Assembly (NCBI RefSeq): GCF_028640845.1
Contig: NC_080539.1
Span: 191,961,436 to 192,025,435 of the forward strand
Length of the DNA: 64,000 nt
Source: Ahaetulla prasina
Taxonomy: Eukaryota; Chordata; Lepidosauria; Squamata; Colubridae
Reading direction: 5' to 3'
Positions within the stretch are counted from its first letter, which is position 1, and each line of letters begins with the position of its first letter. Below, in pieces: positions 55,626 to 64,000 of this stretch. The notes under the pieces were generated by a model. The model saw only the letters and a list, made by a program, of their open reading frames with translations, ran no database searches and had not been told where the DNA came from. The translations under genes were made by a program, and so were the position numbers.

Positions 55626-56407
55626 TGAAAAAAGAAAAGGAAAAAAAAAGAATAAATGAAAAAATGAAAAAATGTTATGGCAGTAAAAGTTGTCTATAAA
55701 AAGATAAGTGGAATTCAAACTTGTTCATGAGAGCCCTGGTTAAATGCAAAGTGTTTATAAAGATCTTGATAAGTTCTCTGGCTCAAAAGAGCCAGAGAAC
55801 TCTGAAAGAACTAAGAATAAAGAAGAAATTGTTTATTGTTCTTCCCATCCGGGGTTTAGCTGGTAATAAAAAATGTAAAGCCTGTCTAAATGGGAAGACT
55901 CAGATAATTTGACTTGATCAATTTGGTGTGATTTCTGTTAAAAAATTCCTGGATATGCATTTATAATAATAGCATGTAGAATTGAATGGGACTGAATTGA
56001 TTGTCTGGCCAGCCTGCAAATTAAGTAAACTTCTCAGTTTGGAGCTGTGGGAAATGGAAAGTAGTTAGGACCCACAATCACATTTATGATTTAAACTACT
56101 CTCTGAGTTTTCCCACTGCTTTAAGAATGAGCTGTAGGTTGCCCAAGGAAACAAAAAATGAGGATTTAAAGGGACAAAAAACCTCCACAGTTCTGGAAAT
56201 GTTGTTTACTGGTATGTGTGTGTATGTGTCTATGTGTAATCATTTTCAGACCTGGATGGAGGATGAAATCCTCTAATAATAGTACACAAAACTATTTAAA
56301 AAATGGAGCTCATAGGCTTGCTATAAAGCTCCCTGAAATAAATATAATGATTGGTTTGCAAGAAGGAAGCATTAAATGAAATTTTTGTATGTGAAATTGG
56401 TTTATAC
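55626..56407. other. Retroviral internal region, unassigned
   Basis: Presumably gag-derived by position. Frames are short and no capsid motif is clear. Confidence 0.35.
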
Positions 56408-56900
56408 CAGTGGTAGTCAACCTGGTCCCTACTGCCCACTAGTGGGCGTTCCAGCTTTCATGGTGGGCGGTAGGGATTTTGTCTGATACTGAAGCACTTT
56501 CCTTTTTTTAATTTAATTGACCTTTTTAAAAAAAAATTCATAGCATTATTTAAAAACATTTTCATTAGGTTTTCATAAAATTCCCTGTGACAATTTAAAT
56601 TTCTGAAAATATACTATTTGTATCACCCATGCATAAGTTTAGTTCACATTACGTAAGTGAAACTAAATGATGCTATAATGTGACCGCAAACAAAAGAGCC
56701 TCATCCCAGAATAGCTCACGCATCTCCCCCCAGCTGTAACAGACAAGCATAGCTGGTAGCCAGTGCTCCCCCAAAACCCAATCCATGATGCGCAAGAGGC
56801 ATGCACAGACGACGATACACAGCACATGGGCGGTTAGAAATTTTACTACTGACAGAGATACAAAAGTGGGTGGTAGGTATAAAAAGGTTGACTACCCCTG
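56408..56900. mobile_element. hAT-like miniature element (493 bp)
   Basis: Ends CAGTGGTAGTCAACCTGG and AAAAAGGTTGACTACCCCTG are inverted. The 8-bp duplication is GTTTATAC (56400-56407) and GTTTATAG (56901-56908), one mismatch. Subterminal GGTGGGCGG(T) motifs occur on both sides. Confidence 0.9.
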
Positions 56901-56908
56901 GTTTATAG

Positions 56909-57774
56909 AAAAAAGTCTGATTGCAGTACAAATGTGAATGTGTGTGTGAAATGCTCCAAAGCTCATAAGGAGTGATAAGGCAAAGTATCTTAAGACCTGT
57001 GAATGCCTGTGTGTTGACCTCCCCTTAGAAAGATTCCCTTTTGTATAAACAGTAAGTTGCAAGGTTTTGTTGTTGTTGTTGTGAAGTAAGGAAAGATCCA
57101 ATGGAGGATGTGGGAGATAAATTTGTGGAAAATGTCTGTGAGTTGTTGAGGCTAGAGAGAAATGCAGAGTGTGTTGTTTTGTTGAAAGGACTCCGAGAGA
57201 CGAAAGGAGGTGAGAATTCTGTGTAATTTAAACATTTTTCTCACTGTATTCCCTCCCCTCTTCTGGGTCATTCTTTTATGCAAGGATTTCCCACCCCCCT
57301 TTGAAGGAGCAGGGTGGGGCTGCGGGTTTTTGTTCTTTTCATCATTTTTCCCTGAACCAGCCTGAGAAAGGCAGGGTAAAGGGTGACATCTGATACCTGG
57401 CTTTGCGGTTGCACTGTTTTTGGCTCCGAGTACAATTTTGATTTTCTTTTTCCTTCTGGAAATTTTTGAGGTTTCAAATGCTTAACTACCCAATTGTATT
57501 TCAGAGTATTGGCTCAAAATACCTCATTTAGATTGTTTGTTTTATTTATGAAGCTGTTTTCTTACTCCTTTATGTCTTTATGTCTGCATGCATTTTGAAT
57601 ATTTAGCAGACAAAGGTGCTCCATCCTATGGCATGTTTGTTTGTTTGTTTGTTTGCTTGTTTGTTTATTAGCAGCACAAGTTGTTGCCCTTTTAGGACTT
57701 GTTACAGAGACGAATTAGAATTTCAATATGTAGAAAGAGAGAGTCAGTGGCATTTTTGTCTAAAATGTTAGATC
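56909..57774. other. Retroviral internal region, unassigned
   Basis: Contains a short (TTG)n at 57064 and a (TTTG)n at 57638-57668. No retroviral motif recognised. Confidence 0.35.
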
Positions 57775-58580
57775 TTGTCTATCAAGGATTTCCAGATCGA
57801 CTTCCAGTGGCTCTGCTGCCCTGATGGTGGTCTTTTTTTAGACCGCCAGCTCCGCAATCTCATAGAGCTGTCCGGACAGCGGAGATCAGCTGTCTGGCGG
57901 CTTGAAATCTTTCCCTCGGGCGAAGAGGGGAAGGAGAGCATTCGGGCTGAAGTTGAGCCCCCCGGAAAGCCCCAGAAATGATTCTGGAGGCTTGAGGGTG
58001 AAGCTCCTTCAAAAACCCGGAACAAGCTCCGGATCCGGAGGCGCCTCTGTTCCAACGAGCAGAGCTAAAGGCAGTGGCCTCTCCTGCCATCAATAGGGAT
58101 CAATGATTGGATTTTAAGGCAGGTGGAACGAAAACAGGAGTACAGGCATGTATGTATTAATTGAAACTCCCTAAGTAGAGGATTTAGTTTGAAAAAATAG
58201 AGACGAAGAAAAGAAAATGGTGTTTGTAGATTGAAAGCAAAAGTTAAGGAAATGCCTGTTAGTTGTTGGCGTTGATGTTAATTGAAGAGATTATGTTAAA
58301 GGAATAAGGATTTGAATATTTTTTTATTTTTTTTATTTTTTTATAATTCAAGAGGAGAAGAAACAAGATTATTTTTCTTTCTTTCCCCCCCCTTCCTTTT
58401 AAGTGGAAACTGTAAGTGAAGAAAGTGAAAGTTAAAAAGTTGTTTTTTAATATTGCTTTGCCTAGAACTTTGCTACTTGCTGGATTTGATTTTTATATGG
58501 AGAAATAAAGTGGAACTGGGAAGATTTATAATTGATTTAATAAAAGATTTGACTTTGGTTGAATATAAAACAAAAGTAAA

Positions 58581-59066
58581 ATGGCTTCTGTGAAAGTTTT
58601 TAAGGAAGCTGGAGCTTCGTTAGCCCAACTTTATAAATTACAAGACGAGTTGAAGGAATTTCTCAAGGCTCAAATGTTGGCTCGGGATAAAAGAATTAAA
58701 GAAATCGAGGACAAAATATTGTAAATTAAAGACACTGTTGAAGCTGAGAATGAAGATATAAGAGAAGATCTAGTGACAGCAATTAAAGCTGTGGCTGAAT
58801 ACATAACAAAATTGGAGGGAAAAGTGAAAGGGATTGATCAAGCTAATTTGAACTTAAAAAGTAAAATAGAAGAATTTCAAATAAAGGTGGAGGATATAAA
58901 GCAGATGGATGATAGATTTGAAGAAATTAATCAAGTAAATTTGGATTTTAAAAACAAAATAGAGGAGCTCCAGATCAAGGTGGAAAGAGCAGAGGATGAA
59001 TGGGTTTTATTGCAATACAGAGTTATGGAATATGCATTAAGAGTAAGAGGTTTGAAGGAATATAAA
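58581..59066 (+). pseudogene. L1 ORF1 N-terminal coiled coil
   Basis: From ATG 58581 (MASVKVFKEAGAS) one frame runs to the CR1 insertion with a single TAA at 58722. The protein is heptad-rich with repeated NLxxKxKIEExQIKVE blocks (58845-58990), a duplicated coiled-coil unit. It then enters the start of the RRM (YRVMEYALRVRGLKE). Confidence 0.75.
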
Positions 59067-60120
59067 CATAACATAACATAACATAACATAACATCACATA
59101 ACATAACATAACATAACATCAGAGTTGGAAGGGACCTTGGAGGCCTTCTAGTCCAACCCCCTGCCCAGGCAGGAAACCCTACACCATCTCAGTCAGATGG
59201 TTATCCAACATTTTCTTAAAAATTTCCAGTGTTGGAGCATTCACAACTTCTGAAGGCAAGTCGTTCCACTTATTAATTGTTCTAACTGTCAGGAAATTTC
59301 TCCTTAGTTCTAAGTTGCTTCTTTCTTTGATCAGTTTCCACCCATTGCTTCTTGTTCTACCCTCAGGTGCTTTGGAGAACAGCCCGACTCCCTCTTCTTT
59401 GTGGCAGCCCCTGAGATATTGGAACACAGCTATCATGTCTCCCCTAGTCCTTCTTTTTGTTAAACTAGACATGCCCAGTTCCTGCAACCGTTCTTCATAT
59501 GTTTTATCCTCCAGTCCCCTAATCATCTTTGTTGCTCTTCTCTGCACTCTTTCTAGAGTCTCAACATCTTTTTTACATCGTGGCGACCAAAACTGGATGC
59601 AATATTCCAAGTGTGGCCTTACCAAGGCATTATAAAGTGGTACTAGCACTTCATGTGATCTTGATTCTATCCCTCTGTTTATGCAGCCCAGAACTGTGTT
59701 GGCTTTTTTAACAGCTGCTGCACACTGCTGGCTCATATCTAGATGGTTATCCACTAGGACTCCAAGATCCCTCTCACAGGTACTACTATTGAGCAAGGTA
59801 CCACATATACGGTACTGGTGCATTTTGTTTTTTTGGCCTAAATGTAGAACCTTACTTTTTTCACTGTTGAATTTCATTTTGTTAGATAGCGCCCAATGTT
59901 CAAGTCTGTCAAGATCTTTCTGCAACTTGAGCCTATCTTCTGGAGTGTTGGCTATTCCTGCCAGCTTGGTATCATCTGCAAATTTGATGAGTTCCCCATC
60001 TATCCCCTCGTCCAAGTCATTGATGAAGATGTTGAAGAGTACTGGGCCTAAAACAGAGCCTTGGGGTACTCCACTGCATACTTCCCTCCATGTGGATGTA
60101 GTTCCACATACGAGAGGCTC
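59067..60120 (-). mobile_element. CR1 LINE, 5'-truncated, with (ATGTT)n tail
   Basis: Minus-strand CR1 inserted in L1 ORF1. Its 3' end carries a pentanucleotide tail (TAACA units on plus, 59067-59120). Coding covers the reverse transcriptase from just before the GVPQGSVLGPVLFNIF motif to the C-terminus and a stop before GTTGGACTAGAAGG. The 5' end stops near 60120. Confidence 0.9.
59179..60120 (-). pseudogene. CR1 reverse transcriptase, C-terminal two thirds
   Basis: An open frame of ~320 residues: SGVPQGSVLGPVLFNIFIND, LIKFADDTKLAG (catalytic ADD), KMKFNSEKSKVLHLG, RDLGVLVDNHLDMSQQC, RPHLEYCIQFWSPRCKKD, then RRNFLTVRTINKWNDLP and a stop. It is truncated before the palm A motif, so it is dead on arrival rather than mutated. 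It has the best-preserved CR1 frame in the window and is the youngest CR1 here by that measure. Confidence 0.92.
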
Positions 60121-60542
60121 TAAAGAAGATTTTTGCAGAGGCCTTCGCACAACTGATGGTACAGAGCCCAGTGGATATTGAAATTCAAATTGAAAAAATT
60201 TATCATGTTAATTCATGGGTAGCAAAGCAGAGGCATTTACCAAGAGATATAGTAATTTATTTTACATCTGGGAAGATTAGGAATGAAATTTCGCAATTTT
60301 CGTATAAAAATGGAATTGAAATATTGGGACAAAAGGTATTGGTATTGAAGGAAATTCCTTTTAAAATGTTAAGAAATAGAAAAGAATACACATTTTTGGT
60401 GGATCAGCTTAGAAATCTTCAGATACAGTATAGATGGAATGTACCAGCTGGAATAACAGTAAATTATAAGGGAGTGAAATATTGTCTTAATACAGTTTTT
60501 AAAGCAAGAAATTTCTATACTAAAGTATTGAACCATTATTAG
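60120..60542 (+). pseudogene. L1 ORF1 C-terminal half
   Basis: From the CR1 junction the frame reads KKIFAEAFAQLM, then WVAKQRHLPRDIVIYF (RRM/linker), VLVLKEIPFKMLRNRKEYTF and NYKGVKYCLNTVFKARNFY to a stop. It aligns with the end of ORF1 at 48612-49364 at the level of domain order. Confidence 0.75.
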
Positions 60543-60834
60543 GAAGTAAGAAGGAAGGAGAGGTGGGAATGGTTAAAGAAGGGGAGGAAGTAAAGCGAAC
60601 ACAATTTGAAACTGAGTAGTACCTGATGGTAGGCAAGTGTTGATTTTAGACATCAGAGTAATCATTGGGGGCTAAGGTATGATGTGATTTGTTTATTATG
60701 GAAGTTTCTGGATGCTGTGGATTGTGACAAATATGTAAAAAATGTATAGTGTGTAAAACAGTTAGTAACAAGTTCTATACATAAAGAAAGGGAAGGGCTG
60801 CTTTAGCATGAGACTATTTCAATGCATTCGAGTT

Positions 60835-61470
60835 GATTTTATTAGACTACCTTAAGTGGGCAGACTTAGATATATATTGGTGATAGTGGGTCACTTGACT
60901 GGATGGGTTGAGGCTTATCCAGCCATGAGAGCCACTCAGTAGTAGTCACCAAAATTAAATTGGAACAGATAATACCTAAATATGGGATAGCAGAAGCTAT
61001 AGACAGCAACCAAGAGACTCATTTTACTACAAAAGTGCTTCAATTAATCATGAAGGCAATGGGAATGTCATGTTCTGTGCAAAATCGCCTCTGCCGTGAA
61101 CCAAATCATTACCTTTGACCTTGCCTTCTGAAATGATGTTTGGATTATCACACTTGGACAGAATGGGGGAAACTCTACAATATGAACTTAAAGATATGTT
61201 TGTAAACAACTGTATACTTGGCCTCTCCTCTTCTTTATCTTACCTCAGAAACAAAGAACTACTAGCTCAAACTCTACCTCTCAATTTTGCTGTTCATAAG
61301 TTCCACCCTGGTGATTGGGTCCTGATAAAACCTGACATGAGAATAAATTTAGCCAAGCCTGGGACAGGTCCTACCAAGTCCTGCTGACCACTGAAACAGC
61401 AGTCCAAATTAAAGACAAAGGGTGGGACCACTACACCCATGTAAAAGGACCAGTGGAAGAACTTAAAGAG
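60835..61470 (+). pseudogene. Retroviral integrase, broken
   Basis: Core domain traces start with VDFIRLP, a stop, then RYILVIV and TGWVEAYPA, and continue through LEQIIPKYGIAEAI. The C-terminal domain follows (KFHPGDWVLIKP near 61300, and a TETAVQ...WDHYTHVKGP stretch in another frame, 61395-61455). At least three stops or frameshifts. Gene order before env and the GDWVLIK motif support the call. Confidence 0.75.
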
Positions 61471-61523
61471 TGACAAGTAATTCCTGGAGAAGACCCGCTG
61501 AGAATAAACATTTCCAAAAACTG

Positions 61524-61723
61524 ATGTGGTCATTTTGGTATGAATGGATTTTGTTTGTGATTTTTTTTCTCATTGCAGGAATAGCAACTTTTGGCCTGAG
61601 TGGTGGCTCTCTTATTTCATCTGAAGATCCCAAAAGAAACTGTGCAACTTCGCACTCTCCAGATTGTGTTGGTTCTGTGAGAATTAGGACATTGAATCAG
61701 ATCAACCTGACTTGAACACAGTA
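61524..61723 (+). pseudogene. Retroviral envelope, signal peptide region
   Basis: ATG 61524 opens a frame with a strongly hydrophobic segment (residues ~8-27), as in an envelope signal peptide, overlapping the end of the integrase region. The frame is cut by the hAT insertion at 61732. Little of the surface subunit remains. Confidence 0.55.
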
Positions 61724-61731
61724 GTCCTAGG

Positions 61732-62077
61732 CAGTGATGAAATCAATTTTTTTTACTACCAGTTCTGTGGGCGTGGCTTGGTGGGTGTGGTGTGGCTCAG
61801 TGGGTGTGTTTTGGTGGGCAAGGCAGGGGAAGGATACTGCAAAATCTCCATTTCCACCCCACTTCAGGGGAAGGATACTACAAAATCTCCATTCCCAACC
61901 CACTCCAGGGGAAGGATACTGCAAAATCCCCATTCCCACCCCACTCCAGGGGAAGGATACTGCAAAATCCCCATTCCCACCCCATTCTGGGGCCAGCCAG
62001 AGGTGGTATTTTCTGTTTTCTGAACTACTCAAAATTTCCACTACTGGTTCTCGAGAACCTGCTGGATTTCACCCCTG
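61732..62077. mobile_element. hAT-like miniature element with 41-bp tandem array
   Basis: Ends CAGTGATGAAATC and GGATTTCACCCCTG are inverted. A perfect 8-bp duplication (GTCCTAGG) lies at 61724-61731 and 62078-62085. It holds four tandem 41-bp units at 61826-61989. Related pieces occur at 33340-33532 and 34130-34227. Confidence 0.93.
61826..61989 (+). repeat. Minisatellite, 4 x 41 bp
   Basis: Each unit starts GGGGAAGGATACT and ends CCCA-C-T-type sequence. Units differ at a few positions. Because 41 is not a multiple of 3, all three frames stay partly open, which explains the overlapping reading frames here. Confidence 0.95.
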
Positions 62078-62199
62078 GTCCTAGGAGATAGTGATATAAT
62101 CCCTGAAGATATAGAATGGATTGATTTAATGCAATGGTTCAATATTTGGAATGTTTTCTTATGCATAGGGCTAATATGAGTAGAATATAATGCAATTGT

Positions 62200-62970
62200 A
62201 AGTGTGTTGTAACATAAAAGCGTTTTCTTCGCTTACTGTCACTTTTCAGTCTGGAATTAACCTGACACAACCTGATAACCCATTTGAAAATATAACTAGA
62301 CTGAGGGGGTTATGGACGGATGTGGTAACTCTTAATTGGCATGCTCCAGATGGCTTATATTGGATAAATGGAAAGTTTGCCTATGTGCAATTGCTTAGCC
62401 GATGGTATGAAGCATGTGTACTAGGAACGGTGAAACCTATTTTTCTTGCTTTTTCTGCTGCCCATACAACAAGGTGAAAGACTGGGTGTACCTATTTATG
62501 CAGAAGATGGTACAGAACTCCCTTTATATGATGAATAGAATTATAAGGTTGCAATGATAACTAATGCAACTGCTAGTGCTCTAAACTTCTTAGCTAAACA
62601 GCATACTCTGTTGAAAACAGCAATATCCCAGAATAGACTTGCTTTACACTATTTGTTAGCAAAAGTAGGTGTGTGTGGAAATTTTAATCTCACAAATTGT
62701 TGTTTGCAAATAGATGATCAAGGACAAGCTTTAGTATAGAAAACTGCCAAAGTATGAAAGATCGCACATGTCCTGGTTTGGCAGTCCCTTCGCTTACTGG
62801 AAGAGGATTGGATTTCTAGTATTGTTAACCTTTGGAGGTCTCCTTCTCCTCCCTTGTTTCATTCTTTTAATCCATAGAATAGTCACATCAACTATTTCTG
62901 GGATTGCAGTCATAGCATCCTCAGTATCCACTTCTCATAATTTGCCTGCAAATATCATGATTCTTTAAAC
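62200..62970 (+). pseudogene. Retroviral envelope, remaining surface and transmembrane parts
   Basis: Two open pieces (62202-62477, 62554-62739) and one further piece (62768-62968). The first has a GLYWI-type motif near 62357, seen in gamma-like envelopes. The second has the cysteine cluster of the transmembrane subunit (one C, seven residues, then CC, near 62680). The third has a long hydrophobic membrane anchor (62805-62865). A stop separates each piece and most of the surface subunit is absent, so no functional protein is possible. Confidence 0.75.
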
Positions 62971-63030
62971 GATCCCACTAAATATGTACCCCTCATTCAC
63001 CACGATGGAACACAACCCATCATTTAAATA

Positions 63031-63041
63031 AAAGGGAGGAA
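63031..63041 (+). promoter_or_regulatory. Polypurine tract
   Basis: AAAGGGAGGAA directly before the 3' LTR: the plus-strand primer site. Confidence 0.8.
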
Positions 63042-63052
63042 TGAAGAGACAA

Positions 63053-63119
<67 letters not shown>

Positions 63120-63404
63120 GAAGAACAGGTAGAATTGGTGGGACATAATACTGGAGTTAGTAGAATTGGTTTGACTTGCTGCTTTGCTTCTGTAAGAATT
63201 GCTTTGCTAACAATTAGAACCACCTCTGCCATTTGTTTCTACCAGTGATCTCACTTCTATGTTATGTTTTTCGGTATCATTCCGTACCTGGTGGATAACT
63301 CAAGAAGCGGGGTTGCTAAGCACCCACCTACCCCCCTTCCTTGCTGCACTGCCAAAAAATGGGGTAGGGGGACAGAATCGGGTACTAAACTAATGCCTGT
63401 GAGG
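63042..63404 (+). repeat. Retroviral 3' LTR, interrupted
   Basis: Starts TGAAGAGAC and matches the 5' LTR up to GCCTGTGAGG. It is cut just before the TATA box by the hAT-like element at 63405. Confidence 0.88.
63054..63118. repeat. (AAT)n expansion in the 3' LTR
   Basis: About 21 units, versus about 3 at the same place in the 5' LTR (54453-54464). Confidence 0.93.
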
Positions 63405-64000
63405 CAGGGGTGAAATGCTCCCAGTTTGGACCGGCTCGCCCGATCCAGTAGAGATCGTGGCGGGTAGTTCGGAGGACTGGTAGCAAAAATCCCTGGCCCC
63501 GCCCACTGCCTCTGCTGAGCTGAGCCATGAGGTTTTGGGGTTTTTTTTTTTGCTTTTAAAAGCAGTTTTTCTTTAGCCGAAAACATGCCTTTAAAAGGAA
63601 AAAAAAAGCCTTTGAGGATCCCGTGGCTCAGCTGAGATAGTCAGAACCCTTTAAAAGTTTTTTTTAAAAAACAACCACTTCGGCCAGAGGTTGAAAAAAA
63701 AAGTTTTAAAAGGCTCCTCTGGCGATCCCAGATGAGTTCCTCATCACCAGAACCTTAAAAAACATGTTTTCTACAAGCAGAGCTTGTAGAAAACCTCCTT
63801 TTAAGAGATTCTGGGCTGCGATAAAGCACCTACCTTATTTGCTCCTTTCTGGCTCTGAAAGCCATGCTTTAGATCAATTGCATCAGTATAGCAACTGCCT
63901 GCCTGGAATCCATCTGCTCAATCAGCAACTGCTTTGCTGGCTGAGGAACTCTGGGAATTGAAGTCCACAAACCTTAAAGTTACTAAGGTTGGAGACCCCT
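63405..64000. mobile_element. hAT-like non-autonomous element, runs off the window
   Basis: Starts CAGGGGTGAAATGC, the end type of the 61732-62077 family. A different hAT-type end (CTAAGGTTGGAGACCCCT) is reached at the window edge after GGAATTGAAGTCCACAAACC, a repeat common in squamates. It may be one long element or two fused ones. No transposase frame. Confidence 0.55.

Larger units (their letters stand above)
57775..60790 (+). mobile_element. L1-type element, ORF1-only (HAL1-like?), split by CR1
   Basis: A GC-rich 5' leader (57775-58100), then an ORF1 at 58581-59066 and 60120-60542. After the stop come a purine-rich stretch (GGAAGTAAGAAGGAAGGAG) and ~250 bp ending CAAGTTCTATACATAAAG, before retroviral integrase sequence resumes at about 60835. 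No ORF2 sequence is present. Boundaries are approximate and no target duplication was found. An ORF1-only L1 derivative fits. A full L1 with internal deletion is the alternative. Confidence 0.55.
54445..63404 (+). mobile_element. Endogenous retrovirus, decayed and interrupted
   Basis: 5' LTR, primer site, gag start, integrase remnant, envelope remnant, polypurine tract and a truncated 3' LTR occur in proviral order. Protease, reverse transcriptase and RNase H are not recognisable. The region where they belong is occupied by an L1-type insertion, so they were probably lost. Two hAT elements (56408-56900, 61732-62077) and the LINE nest interrupt it. All genes have stops and frameshifts; it cannot produce virus. 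Integrase and envelope spelling resembles the gamma-like group of vertebrate retroviruses. Confidence 0.85.

Noticed and set aside
61826..61989. CRISPR-like repeat array
   Set aside because: The 41-bp units are directly contiguous with no unique spacers and lie inside a hAT element in a vertebrate genome.
63020..63232. ORF with a long isoleucine run
   Set aside because: The run is the (AAT)n microsatellite in the retroviral 3' LTR read on minus.

Overview
The window looks like nuclear, non-coding DNA from a squamate reptile, probably a snake. It contains tRNA-derived SINEs of the Sauria type and many L2, CR1 and L1 LINEs of differing age. It also has a DIRS element, a Ty3/Gypsy element, an endogenous retrovirus and several families of short hAT-like DNA transposons. 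That mixture is typical of squamate genomes. I see no bacterial gene organisation and no tRNA, rRNA or CRISPR locus. The only host coding sequence I recognise is one 127-bp exon at the left edge (79-205, minus strand). It encodes a WD40 segment that fits SPAG16 (the PF20 axonemal protein). Because that exon reads leftward, the remaining ~63.8 kb is probably intron 5' of it. That is inference; no other SPAG16 exon was found.

Layout from left to right: SPAG16 exon; SINE and hAT miniature element (0.9-1.7 kb); a 5.1-kb DIRS retrotransposon on the minus strand with inverted terminal repeats (3.2-8.3 kb); a CR1 copy split by a Gypsy element with a perfect 5-bp target duplication (10.1-14.3 kb); older CR1, L2, L1 and SINE fragments with an A/T-only tract (15-28.7 kb); a long CR1/Rex1-like LINE with endonuclease, reverse transcriptase and ORF1-like parts (28.8-32.4 kb); hAT debris and a CR1 copy hit by three separate insertions, one itself hit again (33-37.2 kb); and a 352-bp palindromic transposon flanked by TA (38.0-38.3 kb).

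The main structure is a three-level nest at 38.4-52.7 kb. L2 copy A (minus) is interrupted by L2 copy B (plus), whose 3' UTR is interrupted by a ~6-kb L1. The L1 carries a 5' inversion: its ORF1/endonuclease half is on plus and its reverse-transcriptase half on minus, as expected of twin priming. A 16-bp target duplication flanks it. Next come a 682-bp hAT-like element (53.0-53.7 kb) and a decayed endogenous retrovirus (54.4-63.4 kb). The retrovirus has been hit by two hAT elements and by an L1-type ORF1 element that is itself split by a CR1. Its 3' LTR is cut by a further hAT element running off the right edge.

No gene network operates here. The interactions are between mobile elements: LINE machinery mobilising SINEs and LINE tails, hAT transposase acting in trans on elements without a transposase gene, and insertions nesting in one another so that their relative order can be read. 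Most element ORFs carry stops or frameshifts. The least damaged are the L2-B endonuclease/reverse-transcriptase ORF (42155-44851), L1 ORF1 (48612-49364), the inverted L1 endonuclease segment and the DIRS gag.
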